From the NCBI GenBank assembly GCA_003194525.1, contig NBIV01000054.1, positions 286,842-350,841 of the forward strand: a stretch of DNA of 64,000 nucleotides, written 5' to 3'. Below are positions 52,892 through 64,000 of this stretch, in pieces. How positions within the stretch are numbered: the stretch's first letter is position 1; every line of letters starts with the position of its first letter. Under the pieces are notes generated by a model that worked only from the letters and a program-made list of their open reading frames with translations, ran no database searches and had not been told where the DNA came from. Both the position numbers and the translations under genes were made by a program. The stretch is from Gracilariopsis chorda (lineage: Eukaryota; Rhodophyta; Florideophyceae; Gracilariales; Gracilariaceae).

Positions 52892-54761
52892 CCCTAGCGC
52901 TTTGCAACGACGAAGTGGACCCACACTCAGAGAGGAAGAAGCACGGGCACGAGGTTGATATAGCTCAAAAGAGCCGGAGGACACGAGTAGCCCGTAGGCG
53001 TCTGCGGTGAAAGCACAGTTTGCATGTCGCGGAGTTTTCTACTCACAGTAGTAAGAGGTGGTTTTATCCGAGTGACGCGAGGTCGCAGAAGTGAGGAAAT
53101 GTCTTTTCTTGAAGGTGTACTAGGGGCAGATGCAGGCGCTTGGGAATTTGGCAACACAAGACATATGGTTTGAAACAAGCTGGCACGGTGTAACGCTTTC
53201 AGGTGTATCCCGAAGGACACTCCGAATAGTGAAACGGGGGTTCTCGATCACACTGTCTCCCTGGTGGATACACGTAGGCGTTATCTGTGGAGAAAAGCCT
53301 CTGGAGTCTTGTGAGAACTCCAAAGATAAGGCTAAGACTTTTGGTCCTACGAGTACTGTTTTGGAAGAGAAGTGGAAAAGCTGTATTCCGTGCCTTGCAA
53401 TTAGGGACACGAGCTCCTAGAAACACAAACACTCACTTATTCCGCCAGACTTCGTTCATTTCGTTTTAAAACGATACATCGGACAGGGATACCTCGAGCG
53501 AACAGTTTCTATGTTCCGTATGTTTGTGCTTAAAGAAACAGGATCACGGGAAGACTTGCATTCGTCGTCCATGAAGATTGCATTTGAACGTTTATCGTTG
53601 GCCACATTGTGAGATAAGTCGTTGCGGGCACATCTGCGAGGGGGTATTTAATCTCATGGATGCAATACATAACTCCACTGACGTATTCTTTTCTTCCGTG
53701 GTCAATGAAAAGCAATGTGAAGCAGAAACACAAGATGTTAACCCTTTACCTATCGTTCAACCAAAATTGGTTACAGGGATCCTGTAAAGATTCAGGGGAA
53801 GGCAAACTTGAGGGTAAACAATGTGCAAAAAGCAAGCCTCTGTTCCATTTGTCTCGATGCTTGGTATGGAGTGGGATGTCCCGCACCTGGGCTAACTGTT
53901 CGGCATAAAACTCGTCGGTTTAACTGTAATTCGTCGTTTCACATCAACACCGTAATCGACGTTTTGCAGAAAACGAACGTTTGGAGCGCCAGTCCCTGAA
54001 CGCTTAGAAGCCCACCCCTCCGAGAATCCGTTACCATTCCCCTCCAAGCTTCGCTAACAAGACCCTTTATGAGCTTCGTACAAGCTCACAAGCTTTCAGC
54101 GTAATCAAATGAGGGGAACTAACTTTACCAACACACGAACAAAATTGGGTGTTTGGTACCAAAAGGTACCCAGGGTACACGTTCAAGCACGGTTGTGGTC
54201 GTTTGAAGATATGACCGTCACTTGGCGGCGGTGATGTAGATTTGTGATTGATTTTGAAGCTGTTGGCAGTGCCAACTTAGCACGCCGCCAACACGCGCGA
54301 CGAATTTCATTGATATTAGAAAATGGCCTCGTCTGACTTTTTTTACAAAGCTTGCAAACGGGTAATTGGACAACTATCATACAAGCTGAGTTATGGATTC
54401 GGAGATTCGTGCGTGCAACAAAATGGAGTTCATCCGACGAATTTCATGTTGAACAGTTACGTACAGTTGTGAATAACGTACGACTTCCAGACGGCGGAAG
54501 AACCGAAAACACGTATAAGTAACTCCACGGGAAGCAATTCATACGTGTTCCGTGCGTATTCAGTAGCCTTAAGGTCGCGTAGTATCCCTATATAAACGCC
54601 CCAATCTTCCGGAGCTACACCAAGCTCCCGGCAGAGTTGTGCCGTCCATTGTTGTATATACATAGAACCTCCTCCCACCGTGCACGCGATGATGAATCTC
54701 CACACGATGTCCGACGTTCATCCAACAACAGTACCAAAGTGAGCAAAAGTTTTCCTTAATA
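52892..54761. other. Upstream region of Kelch copy 1, no further gene
   Basis: Begins with the promoter of the Kelch gene. I see no supportable gene; the several short open frames overlap and lack domains. Confidence 0.4.
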
Positions 54762-55103
54762 GAGGATTTACGCGGCACGAAATTCGTAGCGTTTTTCGTA
54801 GAAACGTATGACACGCAGTACAGGGTACGAAAAACAGGTTGAGATACGAAATTTGTTGTCGTAGATATCAGAAAGATACGAAACTGTTTTTCGTAGCTGT
54901 GCTATAAAAAGATGGCAACTGATTGAATCTTGTAATCTGGTGGGTGGCATATGGACAGCCACGGACGACCCGTGGAAAGATGTTCATTCTGTCCAGGGTA
55001 CGAATTTCGTGTTGCATAAACTCAAAACAGTACGAAAGTCGTATCTCAGTTTCTTGAGAAGTTACCACGAAAAAGATACGAATTTCGTACTGCGTAATTC
55101 CTC
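54762..55103. mobile_element. MITE-like non-autonomous DNA transposon, TA target duplication
   Basis: 342 bp with terminal inverted repeats of about 39 bp: left gaggatttacgcggcacg, right (reverse complement) gaggaattacgcagtacg, about 85% identical by eye, both followed by cgaaattcgta and ttttcg. It is flanked on each side by TA (54760-54761 and 55104-55105). It is rich in cgaa/ttcg motifs and has no coding capacity. The TA duplication fits the Tc1/mariner superfamily or similar. Confidence 0.75.
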
Positions 55104-56627
55104 TAATAACCCTTTTGGCGTGAGCGTGACACGAGGAGAAACAACCTTCGGTTCACAAGCTGAAACTGATGTGTCAAAAATTTTAACATGAAATGTGACG
55201 TGAGCTGTATTACAGTGCAAGACAGGGCAGCAGGCGCTTTTAATCTTCACCACTAATCGAATGCCAATCTGCGCAGATTGGATTCTTCGCTCTTGCCAGA
55301 GTCTGGCAGCCAGACACCTTATAAAGCTTTCCACCTCGTTGAGCATTGTTGTCGGTTTCGTTTTCGCCATGAGCATCTTGATGAATGTCCGTTATCACCT
55401 TTGTCACATAAAAATTGTGTCCATGCTTTTTTGAAGATACAAAAGTTTACGGTTATCCAAAGAAAAAATGCACACTCGCATTTATGAATAGGCAGTTGTT
55501 CTAAAGAATTAGTTGATGTTTACGTATTTTTTCCTTCGACGCCTATTGGCACTGGTTTTGACTACGAGCACCTAGTCAGGCGCATACAGTGAGTCCCACT
55601 GGGCCGTCGATATTAACTGACTGACGTCTGTGGTTGAAGAGGGATCGTCATCGATGACAAGGGGCAATGGCTGCTGCGCGCATTCCGAACGCACGCAGTA
55701 ATCACCCGAAGTGGACTCAACTTCCCGTCGTACGGTGAACGATTGCTGACTCTTTCGAAAACCTGCCAAGGAGAGATAAAGGCTAAAGTTTAGCTCAGCG
55801 GATTCGGAGGCACTCCGTGGTCAAGAGGGACTGGAAAGAAGATAAGATGAGGCGAGCGAGGGCTTTACCGCACTTCTGATTGCACGAAACACGAAACGAG
55901 CGCAGCGCAGCGACCTGACCAATCGAGTGAAGCCATTTCGACCCGTGACTTAAGACTCACTTGCGATGGACAAGTACTGTAAGACTAACGCTTTGCAAAA
56001 CAAAACGCAGATTCATGCGGAAACGTTACGCTATTGCAAGCACCAGAAGGATGTGTATGTCACGTCACACGTAAGCACTGAAACACGGAGAATTTCTGAA
56101 GTGTGTCGTGGCTGTTATGTGTTACATGTGAGCCTGACACACACACAGTCAGGCTTCCGGCGTGCGCCTCATCATCACGTCCGATGGGTTCCAACGCACC
56201 CCATTTGCACTTATTCCGTCCGCTTCCTAAAGCTGCTCATTTCGCGCAACACCGGAAGCGCAGCTAAGATAAGATACGCTTCATTCCACGTTATGATGCT
56301 CGAACGGGCCCTAGCCACGTAACCTTTTTAACTTTATAAACTTTAGCAATCTAGCGCTATCGTCAGTCTTTCCTGCCCGATTCTGATGCGTGAAACATGC
56401 GCACGTACGCACCAGCAGCGTCCCAGGACAGCCCTGCATTGTTTCCGCTGTCTTCCGCATTCGCCGTAAGAAGGATATCGTCGTACATTCCACATGCCGT
56501 GCAATACCGACCTTTCGTACTTGCGGCGCGTTAAAAGCTCAGCGTCGAGGAGTAGAACACCACTTTTTCAAGCCGATCCGCATCCCAAGCATTATCGTGC
56601 TCATCCGTTTCCGCCGGACTTCGCACA
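55104..56627. other. Spacer before Kelch copy 2
   Basis: No firm gene. A minus-strand open stretch (55572-55769) begins after a pyrimidine-rich tract ending in GGCAG and could be a terminal exon of a small gene, but I could not find a matching first exon with a good donor. The last few hundred bases should be the promoter of Kelch copy 2. Confidence 0.35.
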
Positions 56628-58199
56628 ATGTCACCCTTTCTTCTTGTATACACGGCCCTCTTCCTGCTGTTGGCGACTTTGGCACATGCCAGTGCCGTAC
56701 CGCAACCAGCACTCGACCTCGAAGTAGTCGAACGCGTTGATAACGATCCGGACCCGACTTGCTCGCGCGGCATTGTTGCAAGCGATGTTTGTTGTTTAGC
56801 GTCCTGTGGCACGTGCGGTGGTGAAGGCTGTCACCTGCGTCCAGGAAGAAGCTGGGGTTGTTGTATGGGAACTATTCGCAGTAGAGGTCGCAACTGTGAG
56901 TTTAATGGTCCTCCTTGTTCGTCGCCCACTGGCTTTAGCGGTACTACCGCCCCGCCGACGACTACTACTACCACTGCTACTACTACTACTGCGGCAACCA
57001 CTACTACCACTACGGCCCCTTCCACCACAACAACCACAGCGGCAACCACTACAACCACTACGGCCTCTCCCACCACCACGGCACCGCCAACCACAACTAC
57101 CACTACGGCCCCTCCCACCACCACAACCACCACTACGGCCCCTCCCACCACCACAACCACCACTACGGCCCCTCCCACCACCACAACCACGGCACCGCCA
57201 ACCACAACTACTACTACAGCGCCACCGACAACCACCATGGCGTCGAATCCCGTTTGGCAGACAGTTAACACCGGTAACACATTTCCTACCGCAAGGCATG
57301 AGGCTTGTTTTGTCATGGTCAACGGCAAGGGCTATCTACTAGGAGGCCGCGGAAACAATCCTGCCAAGCCCGTCGATATCTTCGACCCTGCCACCAACAG
57401 ATGGACACAAGGTGCTAGACCAGATATCGAGCTTCACCACATGCAGTGCGTAGCAGTCGGTAATCAAGTGTGGATTGTATCCTCATGGACCGGCGGATTC
57501 CCTAATGAGAAGAATGTGGGTAGTATTTACATCTACAATACCGCAAGCAACACGTGGTCTACCCGACCTGGTCTACCTGAACCGCGTCGTCGTGGTGGAG
57601 GGGCCTCTGTCCTTTACGATAACAAGATCTACGTGGTAGGCGGAAACAGAGGTGGACATGGAGGACAAGCTACAACGCTGGGATGGATGGATTACTATGA
57701 CTTGGATGAACAAAAGTGGGTCACTAATCTGAAACCGTTACCCGACGGTCGGGATCATGTTGGCGGTGGTGTTGTGAACGGGAACAAGTTATGTATCGCG
57801 GGTGGACGAGATGGTGGTGTACGTGGTTTCTTTTTCGCAACGAAGGCAAGCACATACTGTTATACTTTCAGTACCGACACCTGGCAGAACATGAACGCAG
57901 CCATTCCGGCGCCTCGAGCTGGTTCTTCGTACGGAACCACTTGCGCCGGACACTTGATGATTGCTGGTGGAGAACGGTCGGACGCATTCTCGCAAGTGGA
58001 TGTGTTTGACGGAAGCTCTTGGACGACCACTGCGAGCTTGCAGAGGAAGAGGCACGGTTCTGGTCTGGCTGTATCGGACTGCTCTTGCGGAAAGATCTAT
58101 ATTGCTTCTGGAAGTGGCTCTCGTGGTGGCAGCCCAGAACTGACCAGCACAGAAGTGTATCTTCCTAATGGAGATAGTTCTCCCTGTGCTGTGCACTGA
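56628..58199 (+). CDS. Secreted Cys-rich, Thr/Pro-linker, Kelch-repeat protein, copy 2
   Basis: A 523-aa intronless paralogue of 51602-52891. Order: signal peptide (1-22, MSPFLLVYTALFLLLATLAHA); Cys-rich module (about 40-100) with CSRG, CCLASCGTCGGEGC, RPGR, CC and PPC; then a linker of about 90 residues built almost only of Thr, Pro and Ala (APPTTTT blocks), a mucin-like stalk expected to be O-glycosylated; then the Kelch propeller (about 205-523). Copy 1 lacks the stalk. The linker is encoded by a minisatellite and may vary in length between individuals. Probably a wall or extracellular-matrix protein. The Kelch part is nearly identical to copy 1. Confidence 0.82.
   Translation: MSPFLLVYTALFLLLATLAHASAVPQPALDLEVVERVDNDPDPTCSRGIVASDVCCLASCGTCGGEGCHLRPGRSWGCCMGTIRSRGRNCEFNGPPCSSPTGFSGTTAPPTTTTTTATTTTAATTTTTTAPSTTTTTAATTTTTTASPTTTAPPTTTTTTAPPTTTTTTTAPPTTTTTTTAPPTTTTTAPPTTTTTTAPPTTTMASNPVWQTVNTGNTFPTARHEACFVMVNGKGYLLGGRGNNPAKPVDIFDPATNRWTQGARPDIELHHMQCVAVGNQVWIVSSWTGGFPNEKNVGSIYIYNTASNTWSTRPGLPEPRRRGGGASVLYDNKIYVVGGNRGGHGGQATTLGWMDYYDLDEQKWVTNLKPLPDGRDHVGGGVVNGNKLCIAGGRDGGVRGFFFATKASTYCYTFSTDTWQNMNAAIPAPRAGSSYGTTCAGHLMIAGGERSDAFSQVDVFDGSSWTTTASLQRKRHGSGLAVSDCSCGKIYIASGSGSRGGSPELTSTEVYLPNGDSSPCAVH
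57060..57195. repeat. Minisatellite in the Kelch copy 2 linker
   Basis: Repeated 30-bp units of the type cctcccaccaccacaaccac + cactacggcc, three nearly identical copies in tandem within a longer ACC/ACA-rich stretch (56945-57240). In frame; each unit adds ten Thr/Pro/Ala residues. Confidence 0.8.
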
Positions 58200-61042
58200 T
58201 CGCGCTAATCATGTGAAATGAGTCGTTAGGTAACTTTTTGCTTTGTTTTCAGCAATATAAACTTTTGTATAGCTTATGTTTCGAGTGGGGACAACACACT
58301 TGAGTTTCGTTTCCTGCGACACAGCCATATCACAGATTCTTGTTACCAAGCGCCTGTTTGTAAGTGCTTCGGTCATCGCCCTGTACCTTCGGCAAGTATG
58401 TTGTCGCTTGAATGCAGGCCGTGTTTCGAATTCCGAACTATGGTACGGTGGTGTAGATATCCTTCTCAAAAGGATACCCGGTCCATGTAACGAATGCCAG
58501 CACTCCTTCCAGCGACCGCCGGCTCTTGGGATACCTTCCCCCGAGAGAGATCTCAGCGCGATCCTATCCGCGAGTTGGTTTTGCCTCCCGCTAGAAATTA
58601 GATAACAAGAAGACCGATACGCCGCCTGAGGACGAAGTTGCAGGTGTCCATCGCTGTGTGAATTTTCGCATCATAGGTTGGCATCGGCTTTTGGGTTCTC
58701 CCGGAGCTGCAAGTCCACTACATTGAAATAGATTTTCGCTTCTGCGAGGAGCAATAAACTTGGATGACCAATATCGACCCTACCCTTGGTAAAGGGTTAA
58801 AGGGTTACGTGTTCATTACCTTCGAAATCCCGTTCGTATAGACTACGGTGCGCGTTCACAGGAAACACCTCTTCAGGTAGGGTCAGTACTGTTTCTGGCG
58901 GCCCCTTTTTCTATATTATGTTCCATCGCTTATTTTCGGGGCCTGAGCGCATACCTGCATGAAGATTCTCGTGGCATTGGAGAGATAATCTTACGCTGTG
59001 ACAGAGCGATCGTGATGAACAGATTATACAGTATCATCCTGAGATGAAATGTTTTCTTCATAGAAAATACTTTACCCATCACATCGAAATAATGTCATGA
59101 CGCCGTTCGAGAGAGACACTCTCAGCACAGTATAAGAGTTACGGAATGCGTCATACACTCTGCGTGGGACCGCGAAGGGCTTGCTAAACTTGGAACTCAT
59201 TGCTTCTCAGACATATATCGATTCAAGAGAAAAGTTACTCTGTAACGTTGCAGCATGTGATGCCCATGACACTAAACGAACAGCAACTGCAACCACACAC
59301 AGCCTTCATCATTCGGTGAGCATCCCGTGGCGTTGCAGTTGTGTGTTGTCTCTTCTGAAGTTGAACATAACTTATATCCTTTTCCGTTCGCTTGCCCTCC
59401 ACAGGCCCGCCATAGGCTGGTAACACGTGCTCTGTGCAGACTCATGCAGCTGAATAACAATGTTAAAACCAAGATAGCTTTTCCGATTCACTGTTCCATC
59501 ACATCTGAAGTATGTCTCTATAACGTACTCTTGGATAGGATACATTGAGAGCTGACACTGTTTGTCCCTGCAAATCGTGATCGACAATGCAAGTGATGAA
59601 AACAGTGTAACCCATGTCTGTTCTTGGTATGACTCAGTTGTGACAAGGGTAAGGCTGCTGATGAAGATGATGAACGATGACCGCCAACGCTTCTGTGATA
59701 GGCTAGCTCCATTTTACTAGAATGAATGATGGAATCTAGAAAGCTTGTCTTGGATGAAGGACACAGTGCGCAGCTCCATAAACAAAGACAGACTTTGCAT
59801 ACCTCAGTTACATGTACCACCCGCTAAACATTCATGCACGAAGGAAACAAGGACCACCAATTGCCGAAGATCATCTGTTAAGTTACCAGTCAGCTCTTCA
59901 GACACTCTACGCTGAACCTTAACCGGACTGTTTGGCGGGGAGGGTTTTCTGAGAAACGCAGGCGGTCCAATCTAGAGCACAATTTGTGGCTCATTCGGTC
60001 GTTATCCCCGCGTCAACGTTGGTACCACAAAAACACGCGTTGAAGCTAAGCTCGTCTCCTGCTGTAGGGAATGGTATCCTGAAGAGAAATAGGAATGAAG
60101 ATTCACCTGCGAGGCTAATAACGGTAGGATGCTAACCCTTACCGTTGGTACGGTGCGAGAGGAAGTGCTCTTCTTGAAAGATTGCGAACAAGCATAACCT
60201 TACAGGGGTAAGAGTTACTTCAGTGCAGCTTCTTTTCAGGGAAGAACATGATGTTGTCGATGCCCTGGCAGCGGCGCAACTTAAAGACGTTTTTCGGAGT
60301 GAATGAAAGCTCTTTTCTAAGAGATATTCGAACAAATTGCTGCGTATGAGCTTACCCGCAACAGCTCCGTTTTTGAGTCAACACTTTTGGCGCCACATAT
60401 CTCCGTCGTGGTTAGATAATGTTCTCAAAAAGTATCTCACCCGTTTATGAAACAGATCGGCAAGCACGGATATCTAACACAAAAAAATCAAATTCTGGAA
60501 ATCCTTGAACTTACGTACGGATGCTTTGCAGCTGGAGCGTCTCCGGAGTCTGGAGTCCAGACACGTTATCCAAGGTCCGATGCCAAGTTGTCGTATCCTC
60601 CACCAATGAAGAGATCGGCGGCCTCCTTTTTTCCCTTTCGGGGAGTTGAGGCTGGTGAAACCGCAGGCTGCGCTTTTACAGTGCACAGTAAAGAGTAACG
60701 GGTGGACAGCACTGCGCGTGCCAATGTATGGCTCAAATTGCGTCATTCACACCGTCCCTCGCAAACATGCTCGATAGCGATGATTTGCGTACTAGACTAA
60801 CAATACATGAAAGCGTAATATCTACCGTTAAAAACATTTAGAAGCAGCAAAATCCAGTAGGAAAATTCTGCGTCATGAAGGAAAAGGTATAGTACTCTCC
60901 CTTAATATAGGAGACCGTTTTTACCAATACGTAAGACAAAAACCAAACAATCATCTACAATAAGATTCAAAAGAAAACAAATAAAAACAAGGTAAACAAT
61001 GGTCAGATGATTTAACAGACCTAATAAAAAAAGCAAGTATGG
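58200..61042. other. Gene-poor region
   Basis: No gene can be supported on either strand; open frames are short and without domains. The part nearest 61042 is AT-rich and probably belongs to the 3' end of the Copia remnant. Confidence 0.4.
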
Positions 61043-61589
61043 TCAAAAAACTTTTTGCAAATTGTTCGGTTGCAAAGAATTTGTAAACAAGTCTGCAGGT
61101 TGCACATAAGTTTGAATCTCTTGCACATTCACCAAGCCAGACTTCATCAGCTCTCTACCATGATGATACTTTAGAGCTATATGATTTTTACTTTCCAAAG
61201 CCTTGGTATTTGAAAAACTCGACAAAGCAGTCTAGCTGACCGTTAATATAGAGACCGGGTACATTTTTGGTTCATCATGTAGAACCTCATCTGTGTGTAG
61301 CTCCCAGAAGAGCCTTCAAAGCCATACAAGCATCTTCCCATTATATGGAGTGCAATGTATTCTGCCTCGCTGGAAGAAAAAGCGACAAGTGTCTGATTTT
61401 TCGTCATCCACATTACTGGCGCTTCATTAACTTTCACCAGAATTCTAGTCGTAGTCTTTCTTTTCACACCACAAACAGCCCAGTCTGCATCACAGTGTGG
61501 TTTCAATGGTTCCGCATTGGTAGCGGGAAAGAACAAACTAAGAACCTTCGTACCCTTCAAGTACCATAGTACTCTCTTTCCAAGTCTCA
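61043..61589 (-). pseudogene. Ty1/Copia RNase H fragment, frameshifted and truncated
   Basis: The minus strand encodes the C-terminal end of a Copia pol protein: WYLKGTK, CDADWAVCGVKRKTT, VMWMTKNQTLVAFSSSEAEYIAL, then after a frameshift near 61240 ESKNHIALKYHHGRELMKSG and QPADLFTNSL. These are the standard Copia RNase H blocks with Asp and Glu catalytic positions. The upstream part is cut off by the LTR of Gypsy element 2, which inserted into it. Confidence 0.88.
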
Positions 61590-62414
61590 TGTGGCGCAAT
61601 GCCCCAAAGGGGAAAAACACCGAAAGAAGTTCGGGATCTTCCTCTCACGAGGTGAACCCAGTTGGGTAGAGCCCTCCCAGAGGTGTCACGGCGAAGCCGG
61701 TTTGTGAGACCAGGGACACCTGTCGCGACTCGCGCAGGGAGGTGAAGGCGAAGAATCGGTATCCGTGTGAGCGGGGTGTGGTCCCTGAGTAGAGGTATGT
61801 TTCCACGTAAGTGGGGGTGTGTGAGCGGATGCGCACACGGGGGCCGCGGATAGCGGGAGGTGCTACCCTAAAAAGGGGGAAAAGGAAGGGCGACGAGGAG
61901 AAAAAGAGGGCGAAGTGAGTCGCGAGAGCGACGGGGACGAACGGCGATGCCGGTAACAATATCCCTATACAGGGCGAAACACCAATGCAATTGGAACAAT
62001 TATACTCCCAGTGATGGTCCCTTTAGATGTGCAAGAGGGTTTAGATGTCCCGTGGTTTACGGCGTTTCCTCCAAGGAGGAGTAGAGTACGCGCGCAAGCG
62101 GCAACAACTAGAGCCAATTCCCCAGGTTGGGGTCCGTTGTTGGGGCAGGTTTTACTGGTGCGACGGCAGTGCGCGTCGCACTAAGTACTAGCTTCCCAGA
62201 AATGGGTGTGAAAATAATAAATAATATTAACTAAAATACTCCACATTTCGTGGCAACATCCACTACTGTGGCCAACCGCCAATTGACCCAAAACCGTGTC
62301 CCACGTGTCCATATCCACCATAGTGGGGCGTAGTTCATATACACAATACACAACCGATAATATCGTGAAAGTGTTCAAGTACCTAGAATCCCTCCTTGCG
62401 GGCGTTGCACTACA
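61590..62414 (-). repeat. Gypsy element 2, 3' LTR
   Basis: 825 bp. On the minus strand it starts tgtagtgcaacg and ends cattgcgccaca. It is close to the 3' LTR of element 1 throughout, including the stretch where the 5' LTR of element 1 differs. Confidence 0.9.
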
Positions 62415-62469
62415 TATCCCCCCCTAAGACGGGAAAACGACCGTGGACGCGGAGGGTTCCCAGACGAAA

Positions 62470-62565
62470 ATGGGTGATAAAAGCGCGTGCGCCGTCTCCG
62501 CTTCTCCGGTAATTTCCTCTGCATCAGAGTCACTAGCCCCTGATACCGCAGCCGTTGTTTGCTAG
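62470..62565 (+). pseudogene. Deleted antisense ORF of Gypsy element 2
   Basis: Keeps the ATG and first 20 or so codons of the antisense gene (MGDKSACAVSASPV..., compare MGDKSPCSVSGSPV in element 1), then diverges for about 30 bp and ends at a TAG. Sequence matching element 1 resumes at about 62566, beyond the antisense ORF's stop. The gene body has thus been removed by an internal deletion. Confidence 0.75.
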
Positions 62566-64000
62566 TTCTTCTTTCCTGGCATAGCCATCAGTGTAGTATA
62601 GTGTTGTGGGGAGCTAGCTGCTCCCTTGAATAAACTTTCCCGTTTAGAACGGTGATTCTCGTTTGAGTTCCCCGTCTTCCACGGACCTTGCCTTGTTATC
62701 CTTTCCTATCGCCCTCCGTTCGCGCGGCAACATTACCCAACTTGGGCATTTACCAGCGTGGCTGGAGCTGCAGTTTCCGTTTGACGGTGGTATCGCAGGA
62801 CCTGCGACCGTGGGAGGTGTTCAATTGGCTCCCGCGTATCCCCACTGGGGTCGTACCCGTACCAGCGGACGCAGTATTGTAGAATACCATCTGGTCCCAG
62901 GTGTGTCCGACAAGTGGGTCTACTACGAACTCTCGTTCGTAGACCTGCCGGCCGTGCCGGGTGGTGGTTGTACTTCCTTGCGGGGCTGCCCGCTGTGCGG
63001 TATAATGTCTCTTAGCAGGGTGTTCGGCGATAACTCCGGCGTTGCCGTGCGCTGTGATAGCGGCCGCTGCTCATGCGGGAAGATATCCCTCAAGAGGGTG
63101 TGTGGTGCCACGGTTTTCACCGGCAAGTCATTCCCCATTGGGGCAGGTTCATTTCCGCTTTCGCGGTATTGCGGCGAACCGCCAGTCGGCGGGGGACTTG
63201 GGCTCCGCCTTCGCGGTTGAGCTCACGAACCGCGAGTTTGCGGGAAGATGACCGCTCCTGCGGAATCGGCATTTACACAATCCCCTGGGGGGTCCCGTGC
63301 GACACGGTGATTGGGTGGCAAACCGCCTCCCTGCCAGGCGCACGAGCGCTCTGCACCATACGTTCCGGCGATGCCGTGGTGTCCCCGGCTACTGACGGGT
63401 TGCCTGGGGCTAACTCCGGTACACCGGTATTTTGGTCAAAATTCCCCTTTGGGGGGTGCCGGGCAGGTGCCGATGACACCCTTTTCAGGGGAATTGCCGC
63501 TAAGCGCGGTGCACCATCTCCATGAGGAGGAGCAGTCCGGTACGACCGGTTTCGAGCGTGCGATGGCGCGCGTTATTCCCGAGTTCCTCGGTTCTTCGCC
63601 GCAGCGTTGCGGGGGTTGGCGCAAATTATTCCCCGTAGCGGGGGCTTCGATTCCGTCAACGACGGGAGGCGTTTCCGGTGCTTGCGAGCCGGGGCTTAAA
63701 GCTTCGACTGCGGCTTGGGTGCCTTTTTCCCCAGGTTGGGTGTGGGGATTTCCCAGCGGCGCTGGTGTATCTGGGCGCCTCTTCTCCGCAGGGCGCGGGT
63801 CTGATCGACCTGATTGAACCGCTTCGCGGGGACTTCCGCCAACGGCGGCTTCGAGGCATCGCCCTGCTCAGGGGATTGGGGGCAATCGTCACCATACTCC
63901 CTTATCGGGGATCCTTCCCTGACAGGGGTGTGCGGTAGTTGCGCTTCAACTTCCCGTGTAGCACGGTATGTTTTCCCGGTTGTGGCGATGTTTCCGGGGA

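Larger units (their letters stand above)
61590..64000 (-). mobile_element. Second Gypsy copy (element 2), minus strand, partial at window edge
   Basis: A close relative of element 1 in opposite orientation: 3' LTR (61590-62414), polypurine tract, a remnant of the antisense ORF, then the region corresponding to 36345 down to about 34980 of element 1 (chromodomain and pol tail). It extends beyond the window. The body of the antisense ORF (about 1.75 kb) is missing and the chromodomain region has a one-base deletion relative to element 1 (gaccagatgg versus gaccaggatgg). It is inserted in a Copia remnant. Confidence 0.9.

Noticed and set aside
56796-57328. Minus-strand poly-Val/Gly ORFs and a Pro/Leu ORF in the Kelch copy 2 region
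   Set aside because: Produced by the Thr/Pro minisatellite read in other frames.
62663-63817. Plus-strand ORFs of 150-185 aa at the right edge
   Set aside because: Antisense of the chromodomain and pol tail of Gypsy element 2; the same frames appear opposite element 1.
1-64000. tRNA, rRNA and snRNA genes
   Set aside because: I looked for B-box-like and cloverleaf patterns and found none I could fold with confidence; only the tRNA-complementary primer-binding site was recognised.

Overview
The window is nuclear DNA of a eukaryote with small, intron-poor genes. Conserved eukaryotic genes (SPT5, RFC4, a Ste20-family kinase, PYROXD1, CCDC47, a GET1/WRB-like insertase subunit, a SARAF-like protein, an Acl4-like TPR chaperone) are packed into the first 22 kb. 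The few introns I can place are about 70-130 nt, with GTGAGT/GTAAGT-type donors. A probable plastid-targeted SRPBCC protein, secreted Cys-rich/Kelch proteins and dense LTR-element clusters between compact gene islands fit a multicellular red alga (Chondrus-like). That assignment is inference; no rRNA or organellar marker is present.

Region 1 (about 1-22 kb) is a gene island in divergent and convergent pairs: SARAF-like (-), SPT5 (+), eIF4B-like RRM protein (-), plastid SRPBCC protein (+), GET1-like (-), RFC4 (-), a hypothetical gene (+), a GCKIII kinase (-), a RING-H2 protein (+), CCDC47 (+), an Acl4-like TPR protein (-) and PYROXD1 (+). Two convergent pairs are only about 40 bp apart. A consensus E2F site lies upstream of RFC4. 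Almost loopless hairpins lie between some genes.

Region 2 (about 23.0-46.3 kb) is a nest of transposons that can be unpacked base by base. A Mutator-like element (MULE, 23445-43174) has 240-bp terminal inverted repeats at about 95% identity and a perfect 9-bp target duplication. Its single long ORF joins an Ulp1/C48 cysteine peptidase, two FAR1-type zinc domains, a DDE transposase and a SWIM finger. A chromodomain Ty3/Gypsy retrotransposon (27605-39040) sits inside that ORF next to the first catalytic Asp. A related 913-bp solo LTR with a 5-bp duplication sits near the ORF end. A PIF/Harbinger element (43181-45562) landed on the TTA inside the MULE's own right-hand target duplication. The Gypsy copy carries a 595-aa antisense ORF of unknown function between pol and the 3' LTR. 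It has no target duplication and its two LTRs look mosaic, which suggests it arose by recombination between elements.

Region 3 (46.3-61 kb) is gene-poor: non-LTR retrotransposon remains, a repeat that pairs with one at the left edge of the window, a TA-flanked MITE, and an inverted pair of secreted Cys-rich plus Kelch proteins whose 3' halves share a nearly identical tract, probably from gene conversion. Region 4 (61-64 kb) is a broken Ty1/Copia RNase H fragment cut by a second minus-strand Gypsy copy. That copy keeps the start of the antisense ORF but has lost its body, and it runs off the window.
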